Source of the DNA: Fusarium oxysporum f. sp. lycopersici 4287
Lineage: Eukaryota > Ascomycota > Sordariomycetes > Hypocreales > Nectriaceae
Length of the DNA: 64,000 nucleotides
NCBI RefSeq assembly: GCF_000149955.1
Contig: NC_030989.1
Span: forward strand, 575,079-639,078
Direction: 5' to 3'
Part shown: positions 1 through 10,780 of the stretch, one piece after another
Layout: every line of letters begins with the position of its first letter
How positions within the stretch are numbered: the first letter of the stretch is position 1
Notes under the pieces: generated by a model
The model's database searches: none
What the model was told of the DNA's origin: nothing
Seen by the model: the letters and a program-made list of their open reading frames with translations, nothing else
Made by a program: the position numbers and the translations under genes

Positions 1-1188
1 CGACTGATTCAGCGCTCGAATCCCCATCGCAAGAAGAACAGCAATAATAGGCGGTAGAAACTTTCCAATGAAATACCCCGAATGCGTAAGCGTATGCGTC
101 GTAGCCTCAACAACAATTTTCGTATCACCAGTCGGCGTCTCAACATCCGTAACAACAACCTTTGTCGGCGGCACAGTTGTAACACGTGTAGTCCCAACAG
201 GCGTGGAAACAGACGTTATAACCTGTCCATCCGCCAGTGTCTGAACCATAGTGACAGGCGGGGGCGCATCAACTACTGTCTTAACCGTAGCAGCGACTTC
301 ACTGGTTCTGACCCTTGTAACAGGAGGCTTCGCTACTTTGCCCTCTGAATCTATAGTGAGAACCGAGTAGATCGTCGTCGTTCCAACAGAAGCGTAAACA
401 ATTGGTGGACCAGTCCGTGTCGTTTCTCGAACGGTTGTGCGGACGGCGCCGTTTTCTTTTACGGTGATGAGGGTTTTTGTCTGGCCGGGTTGGACGACTG
501 TTGTAGGCTGCCACTCTTCAGGGGGGACTGACTCTTCGGGGATGAAGGATGTGAAGGTTGATGCTGCCTCGGTGATGGTTTCGGTGAGGGTGGTTTCGCC
601 TGTTTCTGTGATGGTCTCGGTTGTTTTGGAGACTTCAATTGAGCCAGGTTCTGTGACCATTGTTGTAAAGACTGATTCGACGAGGGCTGTTGTCAGAGTA
701 CCGCCTTCAACATCACCAGTTGCAGCAGGTGTGTCGTCTGTAGGGGCAGGCTCAGGCTCGGGTTCTGAGGCTTGAGATTCTTCAGTCCCAGTGTCGGCTG
801 TTGGTTCCGGTTGAGATGGTTCGCTTGCGACATCTTGCCTCTTCATGTAGAACAGATTTTCATTCGTGATTCTAAACGAACGACTTTCGAGTGTTGCTGT
901 TTTATCATCGCCATTTAATGTGCGTGTAGCATAGATGATCAGCCCCATGAGACCCAACAACACAAGTATCAGAGCGCTGATGAAGGGCCATCGTAGAGGA
1001 ATTGGTCGGTAATCAGGTCTCTCTCGTTCCCGCTTCTCAGGTTGTCCGGCATCTGTCTCGACAGGATACACCTCTTGTGCAGTGACAGGTTTATACTCGT
1101 ATGTAGTTTGCTGTTGTTGCGGCTGTTGCTGCTGATACGGCTGATAAGGTTGATACGGCTCATTCTGCAAATACGGCGGCTGATACAT
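1..1188 (-). CDS. DUF3433-type fungal membrane protein, 3' end cut by window edge
   Basis: The frame starts at an ATG at 1188 and stays open for 396 codons to the left edge, so the C-terminus is missing. The N-terminus is Tyr/Gln/Pro-rich, followed by a membrane segment (IPLRWPFISALILVLLGLMG, about residue 55) and then a long Ser/Thr/Val-rich region with repeated TETITETGETT-like and VVVT-like units. The visible end (FIGKFLPPIIAVLLAMGIR) looks like the start of the hydrophobic part of fungal DUF3433 proteins. The likely topology is a short cytosolic head, one helix, an extracellular Thr-rich stalk, then a multi-helix membrane part outside the window. The function of the family is unknown. The family call is recalled, not searched; other Thr-rich wall or membrane proteins are possible. 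Confidence 0.7.
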   Translation of the reverse strand, partial: MYQPPYLQNEPYQPYQPYQQQQPQQQQTTYEYKPVTAQEVYPVETDAGQPEKRERERPDYRPIPLRWPFISALILVLLGLMGLIIYATRTLNGDDKTATLESRSFRITNENLFYMKRQDVASEPSQPEPTADTGTEESQASEPEPEPAPTDDTPAATGDVEGGTLTTALVESVFTTMVTEPGSIEVSKTTETITETGETTLTETITEAASTFTSFIPEESVPPEEWQPTTVVQPGQTKTLITVKENGAVRTTVRETTRTGPPIVYASVGTTTIYSVLTIDSEGKVAKPPVTRVRTSEVAATVKTVVDAPPPVTMVQTLADGQVITSVSTPVGTTRVTTVPPTKVVVTDVETPTGDTKIVVEATTHTLTHSGYFIGKFLPPIIAVLLAMGIRALNQS

Positions 1189-1755
1189 CTTGACGATCGC
1201 AGAGTTTGTGTATCCAACTTGAGTCGCGTGCAAGGAAAGGAGGCTTTATTAAACTACCACAACCTCCAACGCCCCAGCCCACCGGCTCTTCAACTCTCCG
1301 AATGGCATGGGTGCATTAGCAAGGCATTCGTCGTGTCATTGCAACTCCATCATTGGCTTCGCCCTCAACGGCATAATAACCTAAACGTAAAATCCAGGCG
1401 TGGCGTCTCCCTGGAAGACCAGGACAGCTGAGCTATTGAGAATGCAAGGTTGCTATTGGATCAACAGGCGAGCGGTGTTGTAGGGCTGAGAGCTAGACAG
1501 TCTCAAAGAGGGAATGCCAAGACTGAGCTGGAGTCTAGACCATTTAAGCTTATCGATATTTGGGTAAAACCATCATGTGTCATTTCCACAGAGCAGAATA
1601 TTCGGCAGTTAGCCTTGCACTATTTCTATCTCGCATGTGGGTTTGGTAAAAATGTTTAATTATTCGTATCTATGACAACTTTATTGACAAGGCAGATTCC
1701 AACGCCCCATGCCCAAAAACCAGTGTTCCAAACGCCATCCCAATGATACCCAAAA
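1189..1755. other. Intergenic, upstream of the DUF3433 gene
   Basis: This stretch lies between the start of the left-edge gene and the stop of the small membrane protein gene to its right. Short open frames here have no supporting features, and I see no repeats or RNA genes. Confidence 0.6.
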
Positions 1756-2041
1756 TTACCAGCCGAGAACGTTGAACAAGCTTGTTCGGGGATCAGGAAC
1801 AGAACCGTTGAAAGTCTTTGCACGAACAGATTCGCTCTTTGTGGTGTTGTATTGACTAAAGTAGCGATCGAATGTTCGGGATTGGTTTGTGAGTTGCGAG
1901 CGAACGTAGCCGCCGACAACAGAGATGCTTCCAACAGCGATGAGAACAGGGAGGACCCTGAATATGTTAGATGTGGAGATTTTGAGACGAGATGGATGCT
2001 TACTTGGGGCCGACAGTGGGCTTGATCATGAGAGCAGCCAT
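1756..2041 (-). CDS. Small single-pass membrane protein, 79 aa
   Basis: Exons 2041-2004 and 1957-1756 are joined across a 46-nt intron (1958-2003) with a GTAAGC donor, a CTAAC branch site and a CAG acceptor; the joined length is 240 nt. The protein begins MAALMIKPTVGPK, then has a hydrophobic stretch (VLPVLIAVGSISVVGGY, about residues 14-30), and a polar tail ending LFNVLGW. A basic head followed by one helix is typical of small mitochondrial inner-membrane or respiratory accessory proteins, but I do not recognise the family. The downstream ATG 1934 frame covers only part of exon 2 and is not the gene start. Confidence 0.65.
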
Positions 2042-3583
2042 TTTTATGGATTGATGTGATTGGTGGGTTGTGTAAGTGAGCTGAAGCTGAAGATGCAAGT
2101 GTTGTTGGTGAGAAGATCTCAGTGCTTGTTGTTGTGATTGATGGTGATGAGAAAAACTATTTGAGAGTAAAGAACTCCGTCATTATATATTCTCGTCTTG
2201 AGGTCCATTTCGTTCAATTCCGTAACCATTTTCTTCGGTCGCATGTTGATGTTCTGAGCTGACGGGTGGTGCTGTTTTTGGTGGTGCCATAGAATGATCC
2301 AGCCCTGGACACAGCCATTTCGGGCGATGCCGGGGTCCGCAACACCAAGAATTGGATCTCTACAGCTTGTGAGATCTTCAGGATGAATTGATAGATTATC
2401 TATATTTCCAATTGATTAAGTGTCATCATATAAGTTGCTTTGTTATTTTCTAAACACTCGCTGCCATTTTCAGAGTATTATACATGTGATGTATGTATAC
2501 AATTCTAATTATTCTCGAACAATTGGACACGTCATTGTAAATTTAATAGCTATGAACATGTGTACTTACCTCTACGGCAATCATATCTCAGCAATAATTC
2601 AATTGAAACTATCTACCGAATGCATCTGTGTATGCGATTATGGTGATGGCATTCTCAGAATCTGGTGTTGAGAAATCATCTGATTTTCGGAACCGGCGTC
2701 TACCGAACCCACCCAAAATTCTCCGGGAAATCAGTCCATCATTCGGTTCTCGACACACTCAGCCCCGAAGTCCATTCTCGACTGCCAAGATCGTCTCACT
2801 GATCAACTCTTAACTCTGTCGTCGGAATCATCAGGAACAATGCTGTTTTTTCTTGCTTAAGCGTTTATCTTTCGTGATGCGACAGTGGATTGAGAGTGAT
2901 GACCTCAAAGTCAGTGTCTCTGCATCAGAACCCTCCATGTCTTCTTCTTATTAGCTGTGTATCAGCTCTCCGCACATCCCCGTCCAGGTACGCCCGGAGC
3001 CACGAAATGCCCACCGGTCAGGTCCCACAATTCCCGGTGCCTACGCCGGTACCAAGGCCGGCGACGTCATGGATGGGCGGAAAAAGATGACAATTGATAC
3101 CTAACCCTTCAATTCAATTACATTCAAGAACATATTAGCATCTTTCCTCATAACTGGCATAGAGATCCTCGGCCTGGCCCAATCTCACAATGACCTTAAT
3201 ACTGAACCCAGCTCAAACCATATCATATCATCTCAGCTACCGTTAACAGTCCATCAATACAACCATCCCCAAACCTCCAACCAAACATGGGAAAATTCCA
3301 ATCCAGCCCCCAAGCCCTTTATCTACATGTCACATGATTCTATTCCCGCCTCAATCCCAAAACGTCCATCACCCATCAATGACATCCAATAATCGTCAAT
3401 GGCTACACATCTCCAGATATTCCGACGCGGGGAAGCTCCTGATACTGTAGCTCACCACGTCATCCCTCCATCATTCAAAGCTCTTAGATCATTGACCGAA
3501 CCCTATTAAATAGCAAAGGTCCCTCAACTACTGAGATCAAATACTGCTTCATAATAATTGCTGTATCAGAAGAACAAGTCAAA
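2042..3583. other. Long intergenic region, no supported gene
   Basis: About 1.5 kb with uneven, partly AT-rich composition. Short open frames occur on the plus strand (for example 2420-2671), but none has a plausible start context, introns or a recognisable domain. It probably holds the promoters of the two small membrane protein genes that flank it divergently. Confidence 0.55.
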
Positions 3584-4070
3584 ATGTCCATGAGATTAAT
3601 CCTTCGTCCGGTGGTGCGAATCCCACTCCTCCGCCCCCAGATCCGTCTTGCGACTACAAACCCTACGCATGTCCATTCAGATGGTAACCTCGGCGGTCCG
3701 GGAGGTCAGCAGCCCCCACCTGCACGCCCTGGCGGTCCGGAAGCTATCACAAGGAACTGGTACAGTCACCCTCACCCTCCTTGTTATCACCACTGACACT
3801 CCCAGGATGCCCATCGCTGCTGCTGCAGGTGTAATCGCAGGCGGCGTCTACATCATGCTCCCCGCACGAGGAAAATCCCCTGAGAGAACTCTCGAAAGCG
3901 ACATGGTAGCCGCCAACTCGACTGCGATTGGATACATCGGTCAACCATCTGGAAAACCAGGCATTGCTTCTCATTACAGGGAGCTTCGAGATGGGAAGGA
4001 AGTCGAGTCGATGAAGGAGTTGAGTGGGAGAAAAGGAGGTGGTTCAATGGGTCCTTTCAGAGCGGAATAA
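3584..4070 (+). CDS. Small single-pass, probably mitochondrial membrane protein, 146 aa
   Basis: Exons 3584-3759 and 3806-4070 flank a 46-nt intron (GTACAG donor, CTGAC branch, CCCAG acceptor). The joined frame is 441 nt. The N-terminus (MSMRLILRPVVRIPLLRPQI) is rich in Arg and Leu without acids, as in a mitochondrial presequence. A Gly/Pro-rich linker follows, then one helix (MPIAAAAGVIAGGVYIML, about residues 60-77), then a polar C-terminus ending MGPFRAE. The arrangement suggests an inner-membrane protein with a matrix-targeting peptide. I do not recognise a named family. It ends about 100 bp from the stop of the sterol reductase gene on the other strand. Confidence 0.65.
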
Positions 4071-4167
4071 ATAATGAAAAATGTGTTCATAACGGAGGCG
4101 ACCTGCCCAGAGTATCAAATTGTCTATCATCGCTCGATGGAGCTGTACATCAATAGTAACACATCGC

Positions 4168-5673
4168 TTACTTCTGCTCTAGAGGTTCGTCTTTCTTCTT
4201 TTGTAGCAGATAATCTCCCCCAAATACCGCTTTGTACACTCCTCTCAATCCCCTTATCGGCCATCCTGTTCGTGCAGTTGACTTCATGAGTTTCTCGTCA
4301 CCTTCAATATCAACTTTGACTTTATCGTAGACATTCGGTAGATACGACGCTCCGTACTTTGCTCTTAGCGCATCGTACGCTTCTTTGTTGTAATGTGACC
4401 AGAATTCATCTTCTGTGTAGTATGCTTGGGCGTATAGCCATTTCTTTCCTCCGCAGTCTTGTACTTTTTGCTCCAGAGCTCGATTATGTCGAATTGCGTC
4501 TCGTCGGTTTCCTTGCAGAGGTCCCCATATTCCAAAGTTCATGAGTTCCACGGTTCCAGGTTTTGCGAATTCTGCGTGCAGACCATATCCAGAGTCCGGA
4601 TCTTCTCGTCGTACTCGTAATGGACATATCCAGAGGGGATAGATTCTGAATTGCTTGTCCAGCCAGTTTTGAAACTCCGGTACACTGTTGTAAGGCACTC
4701 CGACATCTTGAACCATGTAATAGTCAAACAGGTTACTCTTGTGGCCAGCAGAGTACATGACGCGAGCTCGTAGGAGAGGATCCAGGATATATCGTGTCAG
4801 TCGGTTAAATGGTGTGAGAAAGTAGTCGAAGGCGTATTTGGCGACCCAGAATCCACCTCTGTCATATCGGAACAGATAATCCTTCAATGGGATGTAGTCG
4901 GCGACGCAGGTGACAGATCCCATCCGTAACCCATCTCGAACCTTTTCAACATGAAGATAAAACCACTTATCCTTCCGTCGATTCAGTTGCCTTGGCGTAG
5001 CACTGATTGGTATCTCATCCACCATTCGTCCCGCACATACAACAGTCGTATCCTTGGAGTAGACAATCCCATCAACATAATCATTCTCCCATCTCTTACA
5101 CTCCTCCTTGATAATCTTGACAGACTCAGACGGCCCCCTCGCAAGCCGATACTTGAGCTCAACATACTCCTTCGCCTCCTTCAACTGAACCTCCAGCAAC
5201 GTAACAACACCGAGTGTTCCGAACGCCGAAGCAGCACCCCAGAAAAGATCCGGCTGTTCCGTTTTAGAAGCACGCGTAACAGTTCCATCCGCGAGAACAA
5301 TCTCAATCCAATTCACAGTCGCGTCGAAAGCACCGTACCGAAAAGAGCTGCTCTCTCCCGACGTCCCCGAAAAGCCACCTCCAACGGTAATAGCCGGGAA
5401 CTCCATAACGACCAGCGGAACAAGCCCCAGCGGTAGAGTCGCATCAACGAGGACTTCCATTGAGACATTTGGTTCAACGATCACCGTCTTGGAATCTTTG
5501 TTCACTTCGATGACATGGTTGAGCTTGCTTGTGTCGACGGTGTTGTCCACACGCCGGTTTGAGTGCCGTGTGCTGTTAGTTGAGCCATGGTATACACGAA
5601 ACTGTTCCTGGCGGGCGTGAAAGTGCTTAACTCTATCTGCGACGCCAGCGACGATAGTTTTATGAGCGTCCAT
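4168..5673 (-). CDS. FAD-linked oxidoreductase, delta(24)-sterol reductase (DHCR24) type
   Basis: An uninterrupted frame of about 501 residues. The FAD-binding PCMH-type fold is visible from about residue 30: a VNKDSKTVIVEPNVSMEVLV segment, then ITVGGGFSGTSGESSSFRYG and WIEIVLADGTV, then DLFWGAASAFGTLGVVTLLE. The spacing and wording match the animal/plant DHCR24 (DIMINUTO) family of about 500-560 residues, which reduces the C24 double bond of sterols using FAD and NADPH at the ER. I chose the ATG at 5673 (MDAHKTIV); an adjacent ATG at 5676 adds one Met. The frame is open further upstream, but that part has only a TTG start, so it is not used. No N-terminal membrane helix is visible after this start, unlike human DHCR24. 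The exact substrate in a fungus is uncertain. Confidence 0.8.
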   Translation of the reverse strand: MDAHKTIVAGVADRVKHFHARQEQFRVYHGSTNSTRHSNRRVDNTVDTSKLNHVIEVNKDSKTVIVEPNVSMEVLVDATLPLGLVPLVVMEFPAITVGGGFSGTSGESSSFRYGAFDATVNWIEIVLADGTVTRASKTEQPDLFWGAASAFGTLGVVTLLEVQLKEAKEYVELKYRLARGPSESVKIIKEECKRWENDYVDGIVYSKDTTVVCAGRMVDEIPISATPRQLNRRKDKWFYLHVEKVRDGLRMGSVTCVADYIPLKDYLFRYDRGGFWVAKYAFDYFLTPFNRLTRYILDPLLRARVMYSAGHKSNLFDYYMVQDVGVPYNSVPEFQNWLDKQFRIYPLWICPLRVRREDPDSGYGLHAEFAKPGTVELMNFGIWGPLQGNRRDAIRHNRALEQKVQDCGGKKWLYAQAYYTEDEFWSHYNKEAYDALRAKYGASYLPNVYDKVKVDIEGDEKLMKSTARTGWPIRGLRGVYKAVFGGDYLLQKKKDEPLEQK

Positions 5674-6205
5674 CATGAGATGGAATCGCAGAAATAAAAA
5701 AAAGAGAGATGCAGGAATCAAAGATAAAAGACTTGGCGAGTCGTTCAGAGTAGTATCGGGTCGGAAATAGCGAGGAATGATCCACAATTCCTTTTCCTTG
5801 TGTCGTGCTTGTGCTTGTGCTTGTGCTCGTGCTTACGACCAAGATTTTATATGAGTCGATCACTCATGACATTTGATTCCGACATATCCGAGCATCATGA
5901 TTGCTTCGAATCAGCAAGACTCGTCTTATTTACATTTACTTGTTACGGTCTGAGGCGCCACGTCAAACACGTCAGCCCTGCTTTGACCATATCGCCAAGT
6001 TTTTTATTCTATTCTGGTCGATCTCAATATGACGTTTGTTGTTTCATTGGTTCAGCTTATGATGCATGAATAGGCGCGTTTGCTAGTGGACAAGCAATCC
6101 TGGAAATGGCCCCCACAAGACATTGACAACCAAACGCTGTTAATAAACTATCCTAATGACTCTGCAATTCTAGCTTTGATGTGTAACGCTCTGTTGTGTA
6201 TTCTC
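5674..6205. other. Intergenic, promoter side of the sterol reductase gene
   Basis: No gene is supported. It contains the hexanucleotide repeat annotated separately and is otherwise AT-rich. Confidence 0.55.
5805..5834. repeat. Hexanucleotide microsatellite, five GTGCTT units
   Basis: Five consecutive units of GTGCTT, the fourth reading GTGCTC, lie about 130 bp upstream of the DHCR24-like start. It is a simple-sequence repeat with no coding role. Confidence 0.9.
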
Positions 6206-7396
6206 CTATCGCTCCGGTGAATGCGAGAAATCATCCAACCAAGGTAGTTCATAGTCGCTATCATGCTCATCCTCCTCGTCCAGAGTTTCACTTTCCTCGT
6301 TCCCATCGTCTTCGACCTCAGCAAAATAATCAAGATCGGCAATGAAGTAATCAAGATCCTTATCAGTAATAGGTCGTTTGTCTTTCCCGCTGATGAAGGG
6401 CTCGGGCGTTTCTTCCAACAACTTTTCCAGGACCTTGGCGTTTTCAATTACTCTCCCTTCCAATTTGTCTGTGTATCTCTTTGCCTGTGTTACGATACCA
6501 AGATAATCCGTTTCGATGCCATGTAGAGGACCGCACATCGCCCAGAGTCTTTCCTATCCTGCAATAAAACGTGCTTCGATCGTCCATCGGTCAAGATGGC
6601 CTTGTATTATACATCTCCGGCAGTTTGAAGGGACCCTGCCATTGGTCTTGGATTGTAAAAGAAAGCCTGTCGGTATTTTTACTTCGCCACCACACAGGGG
6701 AACAGCAAGTTCAGAGGTGTGTGCACAGTCGAACATGACACGATGAGTGCACGGTTCGACATCTTGGGCAACATCTCCCTTCTGCTTGCCTTGCTATGGG
6801 CAGATGGGTGACATCTCGAACGACTTGAAGTTATCGACGAGTGCATCGTGACACGAGTCTCCAATAACGTGTCCACAGGGAAACAACAAACCAGAATGTC
6901 CTTGTATCGGGGCCATGGTTTCGGCATCCTGGTAAGGTCTTCGACAGGCAACACAACGAAAGCGAATACACGCGAATTGCAAAGTCAACAAACTTTTCTT
7001 CCCCTCCGTGTCCTTGCACGCATTTTCTCCCTTCCTGTGGAATTTCACTGTGACTTTCCTCAGCCATTCGTATGCACTCGGCCAGTGAAATTGACTGGGG
7101 AGACCTAGGTTTTCCTTCGAGATCGCATTGAAGAACAGATCGGGCATGTCTGGGAACAAGAGTTGCCGTATGGCTGATAAGCTCACGATCTCGTCCTCGG
7201 CCGACTCGCCATCACTGTGTTGGGCGTCAGTCATCTCATCGTCTTTCGATGTCTCTTCTATCTTTTCCTCTGCCGTAATTTCTTCTGTCGTTTTGTTATC
7301 GTTAATTTTTTCGTCGGCCATCTTGTCGTCTATCGATTTGTCGTTGATAACCTCGTTGTGGGCTATGTTCTTATCGGCAACCTCATTGTCGTTCAT
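6206..7396 (-). pseudogene. RING-like zinc finger protein, reading frame interrupted
   Basis: From the ATG at 7396 to the TAG at 6206 the frame length is 397 codons, but it carries two internal TAG stops, one just after MSPICP and one after ARFIAG. The N-terminal 70 residues are a degenerate Asp/Glu/Lys-rich repeat (NDNEVADKN, DDKMADEKI). A RING-like finger follows: FRCVACRRPYQDAETM, then LLFPCGHVIGDSCHDALV. The expected second zinc pair, CCPRCRTV, is present but in a different frame, and the original frame resumes at MFDCAHTSEL. This fits two compensating small indels plus a nonsense change. The C-terminus is acidic (DDGNEESETLDEEDEHDSD). It could be a decayed gene or a sequencing artefact; the next gene upstream also has a frame break. 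Confidence 0.5.
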
Positions 7397-7693
7397 GGTG
7401 ATGATATCCTCGATAATCTGTAGGCTTTTATTTGTATGAGTGATATTGGTGTGATGGCTGATGATGATGTTGATGTTGATGTTGAGTCGACGTTGAAAGA
7501 GGTCAGTCGGACTGTTATGAATTGCAAGCACCTTCCAGCTGTGATTCACATCCCTAACAAAGGCAAGTTGTGTCAAATACGTCCTTCCTCATTACTATAT
7601 GGAACGTACGCTGTAATATGATTAGGCAGGTGATGTCTATTCTACGCCTCAAGCCTCAGTTTAGCAGGAACCCGGATCTGCACCCAGCAACTA

Positions 7694-8691
7694 TCAGCCG
7701 AACGCCTTCTCATTCTTCTTCTGAGGGACATTATGACGATTTATCTCGCTTTCACGCCTTCTCCTTGGTACATCTCCAGGCGTCAAATTCATCTGATCTA
7801 ATGAATGGCCTACCCAAGTATATCGCAGCCAACTCAATGGTCTACGCTCCTCAAGCAACGCTTTTTGACCTGCGTTTTTATAGGAGAAGGCCAGGATGGT
7901 CTGAATCATAAACACAGTTGCATTCCCCGAACATGATGTGAGCTTTCCGAATCGAGTATCTTCAAACCGAATACCCAGGCGCTCTAGAACATGCTCAAAT
8001 ACTGCGGGTTGTTGAAGGCGTGTCTGAAACTGATTCTCCTTCTTGAAGTCCCATATCTGCACATTGGGTTCTGCTAACCACTCCAAAGCAAGCTGCAACA
8101 GCGCAGTTTTGACGGGCTCTGTGTCAAAGGTCAGCAAAATGAGCTGTCGAAGACGTCCTTGCTCGACCTCATCTTTCCGTCTGTTCTTTTTTCTCAGCGC
8201 TGAAAAGACTCGGTATAATCTGTACGCAAGATCTTTCTCCTGAACCCTTCTTGATCGGCCAAAAGCGAACAAATATGGCGACTGATCTAATTCGTCTTGG
8301 TTCTCGAACTCTTCCACTATATAGTGGAGAGGTGTCATGTACTTGAACCAGGACGACCCACGATCTCCAGGCATGACGCCTTTACCACGGTCATACAAGA
8401 TATCTCGCATGTCGAGATATGCGACTCCGGCCTCGAATCTCGTCGATATGACGGTCCATCTATGGATACACTGAGCTCTCTCACGCAAATATGATGGAAA
8501 TCCAGAGAGATAAGGATGTAATCAGTGTCAGGCATTTTGGCGAACTGGTTCTCTTCGGTATCTAGTGCTGGGAAGACGTTCTCCAAGCAGTTAGTAGAAA
8601 GGACACATGATTGGCAAGGGTTATAATCCAACTCTTCGTCAGAAATAGAGGTTTTGTACGAGTAACTCTCCTCGTCACTCGAAGTCGGCAT
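7694..8691 (-). CDS. Uncharacterised fungal protein, one frameshift
   Basis: The ATG at 8691 opens MPTSSDEESYSYKTS and runs to ILISLDF. A second frame then carries the rest, from about SYLRERAQCIHRWTV to the TGA at 7694. The joined span is 998 nt, not divisible by three, so one small indel near 8492-8512 is required; no GT-AG intron is available there. The C-terminal 260 residues look like one globular domain with conserved-looking Trp/Tyr/Asp positions (DRGSSWFKYMTPLHYIVEEF, LEERRPLSWLRYTWVGHS). I do not recognise the family. It neighbours the broken RING-like gene in the same orientation, so both may be undergoing decay, or both may reflect base-calling errors. Confidence 0.5.
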
Positions 8692-9243
8692 CGTCAGAGC
8701 TGCGCTGAAGCGAAGAAGGGTCTCAGGTGAGGCTCGGGTCAGGATTTGAAAGAGTGGCCGGTTTCGATCTCATTGATTTGACTAAAGAATATACAGCCGA
8801 GCAAACGACCCCTCATTTATATACGTTGATGTTCCTGTACTTCAAAGTACTTTCGTAAGTGAACGGCGACAAATTACGTCTATGAGCCAGAGTCTCACAC
8901 AGTTTGTCAGTGAACCGTGCCACTGTTTGCCCTCAACCACCCAATACCGCACGATTCAGAGCGAAATTCCAGACTTCAATCGTGTCATAGTATCGGTCAT
9001 GTGCAGAAGAAGAGATCCTTCCGCTGTGTAGTCTCATTCACCGCGCAAATACAGCTTGGACCTCGAGATTGACTGCACCCGGTTGAGTGAAGGGATTGCC
9101 TTGCAAATTACAGGTGAGGGCAGTACAATAAGAGCTTCACATCGATTAATATCTAACAATTCCAATCATATCTAAGCTTATTACTCTTCGTTACCATAGT
9201 GTACCCAAACATCACGTAGAGGTCAAGTTCCTCTTTGTGTGAT
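8692..9243. other. Intergenic, no supported gene
   Basis: About 550 bp between the starts of the unknown frameshifted gene and the 3' end of the nitronate monooxygenase gene. I see no ORF, repeat or RNA structure worth calling. Confidence 0.55.
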
Positions 9244-10342
9244 TTACAGTCTCGGGATAGCTGTCAAGTAGGTCCCTCCCAACTTGAGCATATCAACAGC
9301 TTCCTTGACCATCTCATCGACAATCTCCCCAGCAGGCTGGATCTTGGTGATGGCTCCAGCAACCTGTCCCATCAAATGTGGCAGATCGAAATCGTTGCCC
9401 TGCTCAAAGTCGTACTCAATTGGTACAACACCCTTATCACACAGTTCCTTGATCTTATCTGGCTGCTCATGCCACTTCCTGATGTAATCGTTCGTCTTCA
9501 TTCTCAATGGTCGTCCAGAGATAACAAGAGTTCGCTGCGTATCTTCGAATCCACATGAAACAACCTCCTTCTTATGTTCCTCACTGCAACTCGCTTCAAC
9601 AGAGGCTACAAACCGTGTACCTACCCATACGCCTACAGCGCCCTGCATCAATGAGCTCGCAAGACTCCTTCCAGAGGAGATACCTCCGGCTGCAATAACC
9701 AACGCTGGCAGACCCTTGAGAAGAGGAGGGTGGTACTTTGAAGCAACGTCTGCGACGGCGGGGATGAGGATGGAGTTTGCAACATCTCCTGTGTGACCTC
9801 CTCCTTCACCACCTTGAGCGCAGACCATGTCAACTCCCAGCTCGAGCGCTTTGGTCTTGGATGTGTCAGTGAATAGCAGCCAACTCCGGTCCGTGACTTA
9901 CTGCATGCTTAGGATGGCCAACCATGTTCATGACCAGGATTCCCTTATCATGAAACCTCTTAATCACTTGAGGTGGCGGTACACCAACAGCACTGACAAA
10001 CAACTTGGCACCGCTGTCAATGATGATGTCCACCAACTCGTCCAACTTTCCACCAGTGTAATCATGGTTGGTCTTACGCGCATTGCCTCCAATCTGAGGC
10101 AGGGCGAGATCAACACCAAAGGGTAGATCAGGTCGCGAGAAATTGGCCTTCATTTCCGCAATGATCTCTCGAAGTTGATCGGGTGTGTATTGGAAACCAC
10201 CGATTATACCGAGACCGCCAGCATTGGATACAGCTGCTGCAAGACGACCACCAGACACCCTAGCCATACCGGCGAGGATGATGGGGTGCTTGATTCCCAG
10301 CAAGGATGTAAGTGGTGTTGTAATTGGGCCTGGAGGTGCCAT
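9244..10342 (-). CDS. Nitronate monooxygenase / NPD-like FMN TIM-barrel protein
   Basis: Exons 10342-9902 and 9855-9244 surround a 46-nt intron with GTAAGT donor, giving 350 residues. The FMN-dependent TIM-barrel family oxidises alkyl nitronates (or propionate-3-nitronate) with oxygen. Family marks seen: HPIILAGMARVSGGRLAAAV near the N-terminus, NAGGLGIIGG, then VNMVGHPK-like loop, and the GGEGGGHTGD phosphate-binding motif, followed by VIAAGGISSGRSLASSLMQG and GAVGVWVGTRF. The length is normal for the class. The protein is probably cytosolic, as no targeting signal is seen. The physiological substrate cannot be told from sequence. Confidence 0.88.
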
Positions 10343-10780
10343 TTTTTTATATTATGAATGATAATAAAAGACGATGGTTTGCCAACAGATCAAGTATAAG
10401 AATACAATACAGCTGGATATTGGCCCTCGGCTCTTACATATCTGTGGGGATCGGCTCTTTTAAGCATCATCAACCGATCTACCGATTTGCGGGGGGAGCT
10501 TCATCCAAAGTCCGAGGCATTACCGCATTAGGCTACCAATTCGCGTATCTCATGTGCCTCTGAAAGCGCTCTGAACCCTTTCAGCATAAAATGCCGACAC
10601 CGGTGATGCATTGTATTTGTGCATATTATATTCGCTGAATCTATCAAGTTATCCCGTCTCATTCCCGTTTCATCGTTGGCTCAAATTCCATACTTGGCTC
10701 AATGTTGGTATCATACATAAAATATCCGTGACTCGCTATCATCCATCATTAGGTAGTATTACAGAGAGCGAAAGTCCTCG
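10343..10780. other. Intergenic, no supported gene
   Basis: About 440 bp holding the promoter side of the nitronate monooxygenase gene and the 3' side of the next minus-strand gene. Nothing else was seen. Confidence 0.5.

Noticed and set aside
5677..5787. Longer N-terminus of the sterol reductase
   Set aside because: It starts with TTG; the first ATGs are at 5676 and 5673.
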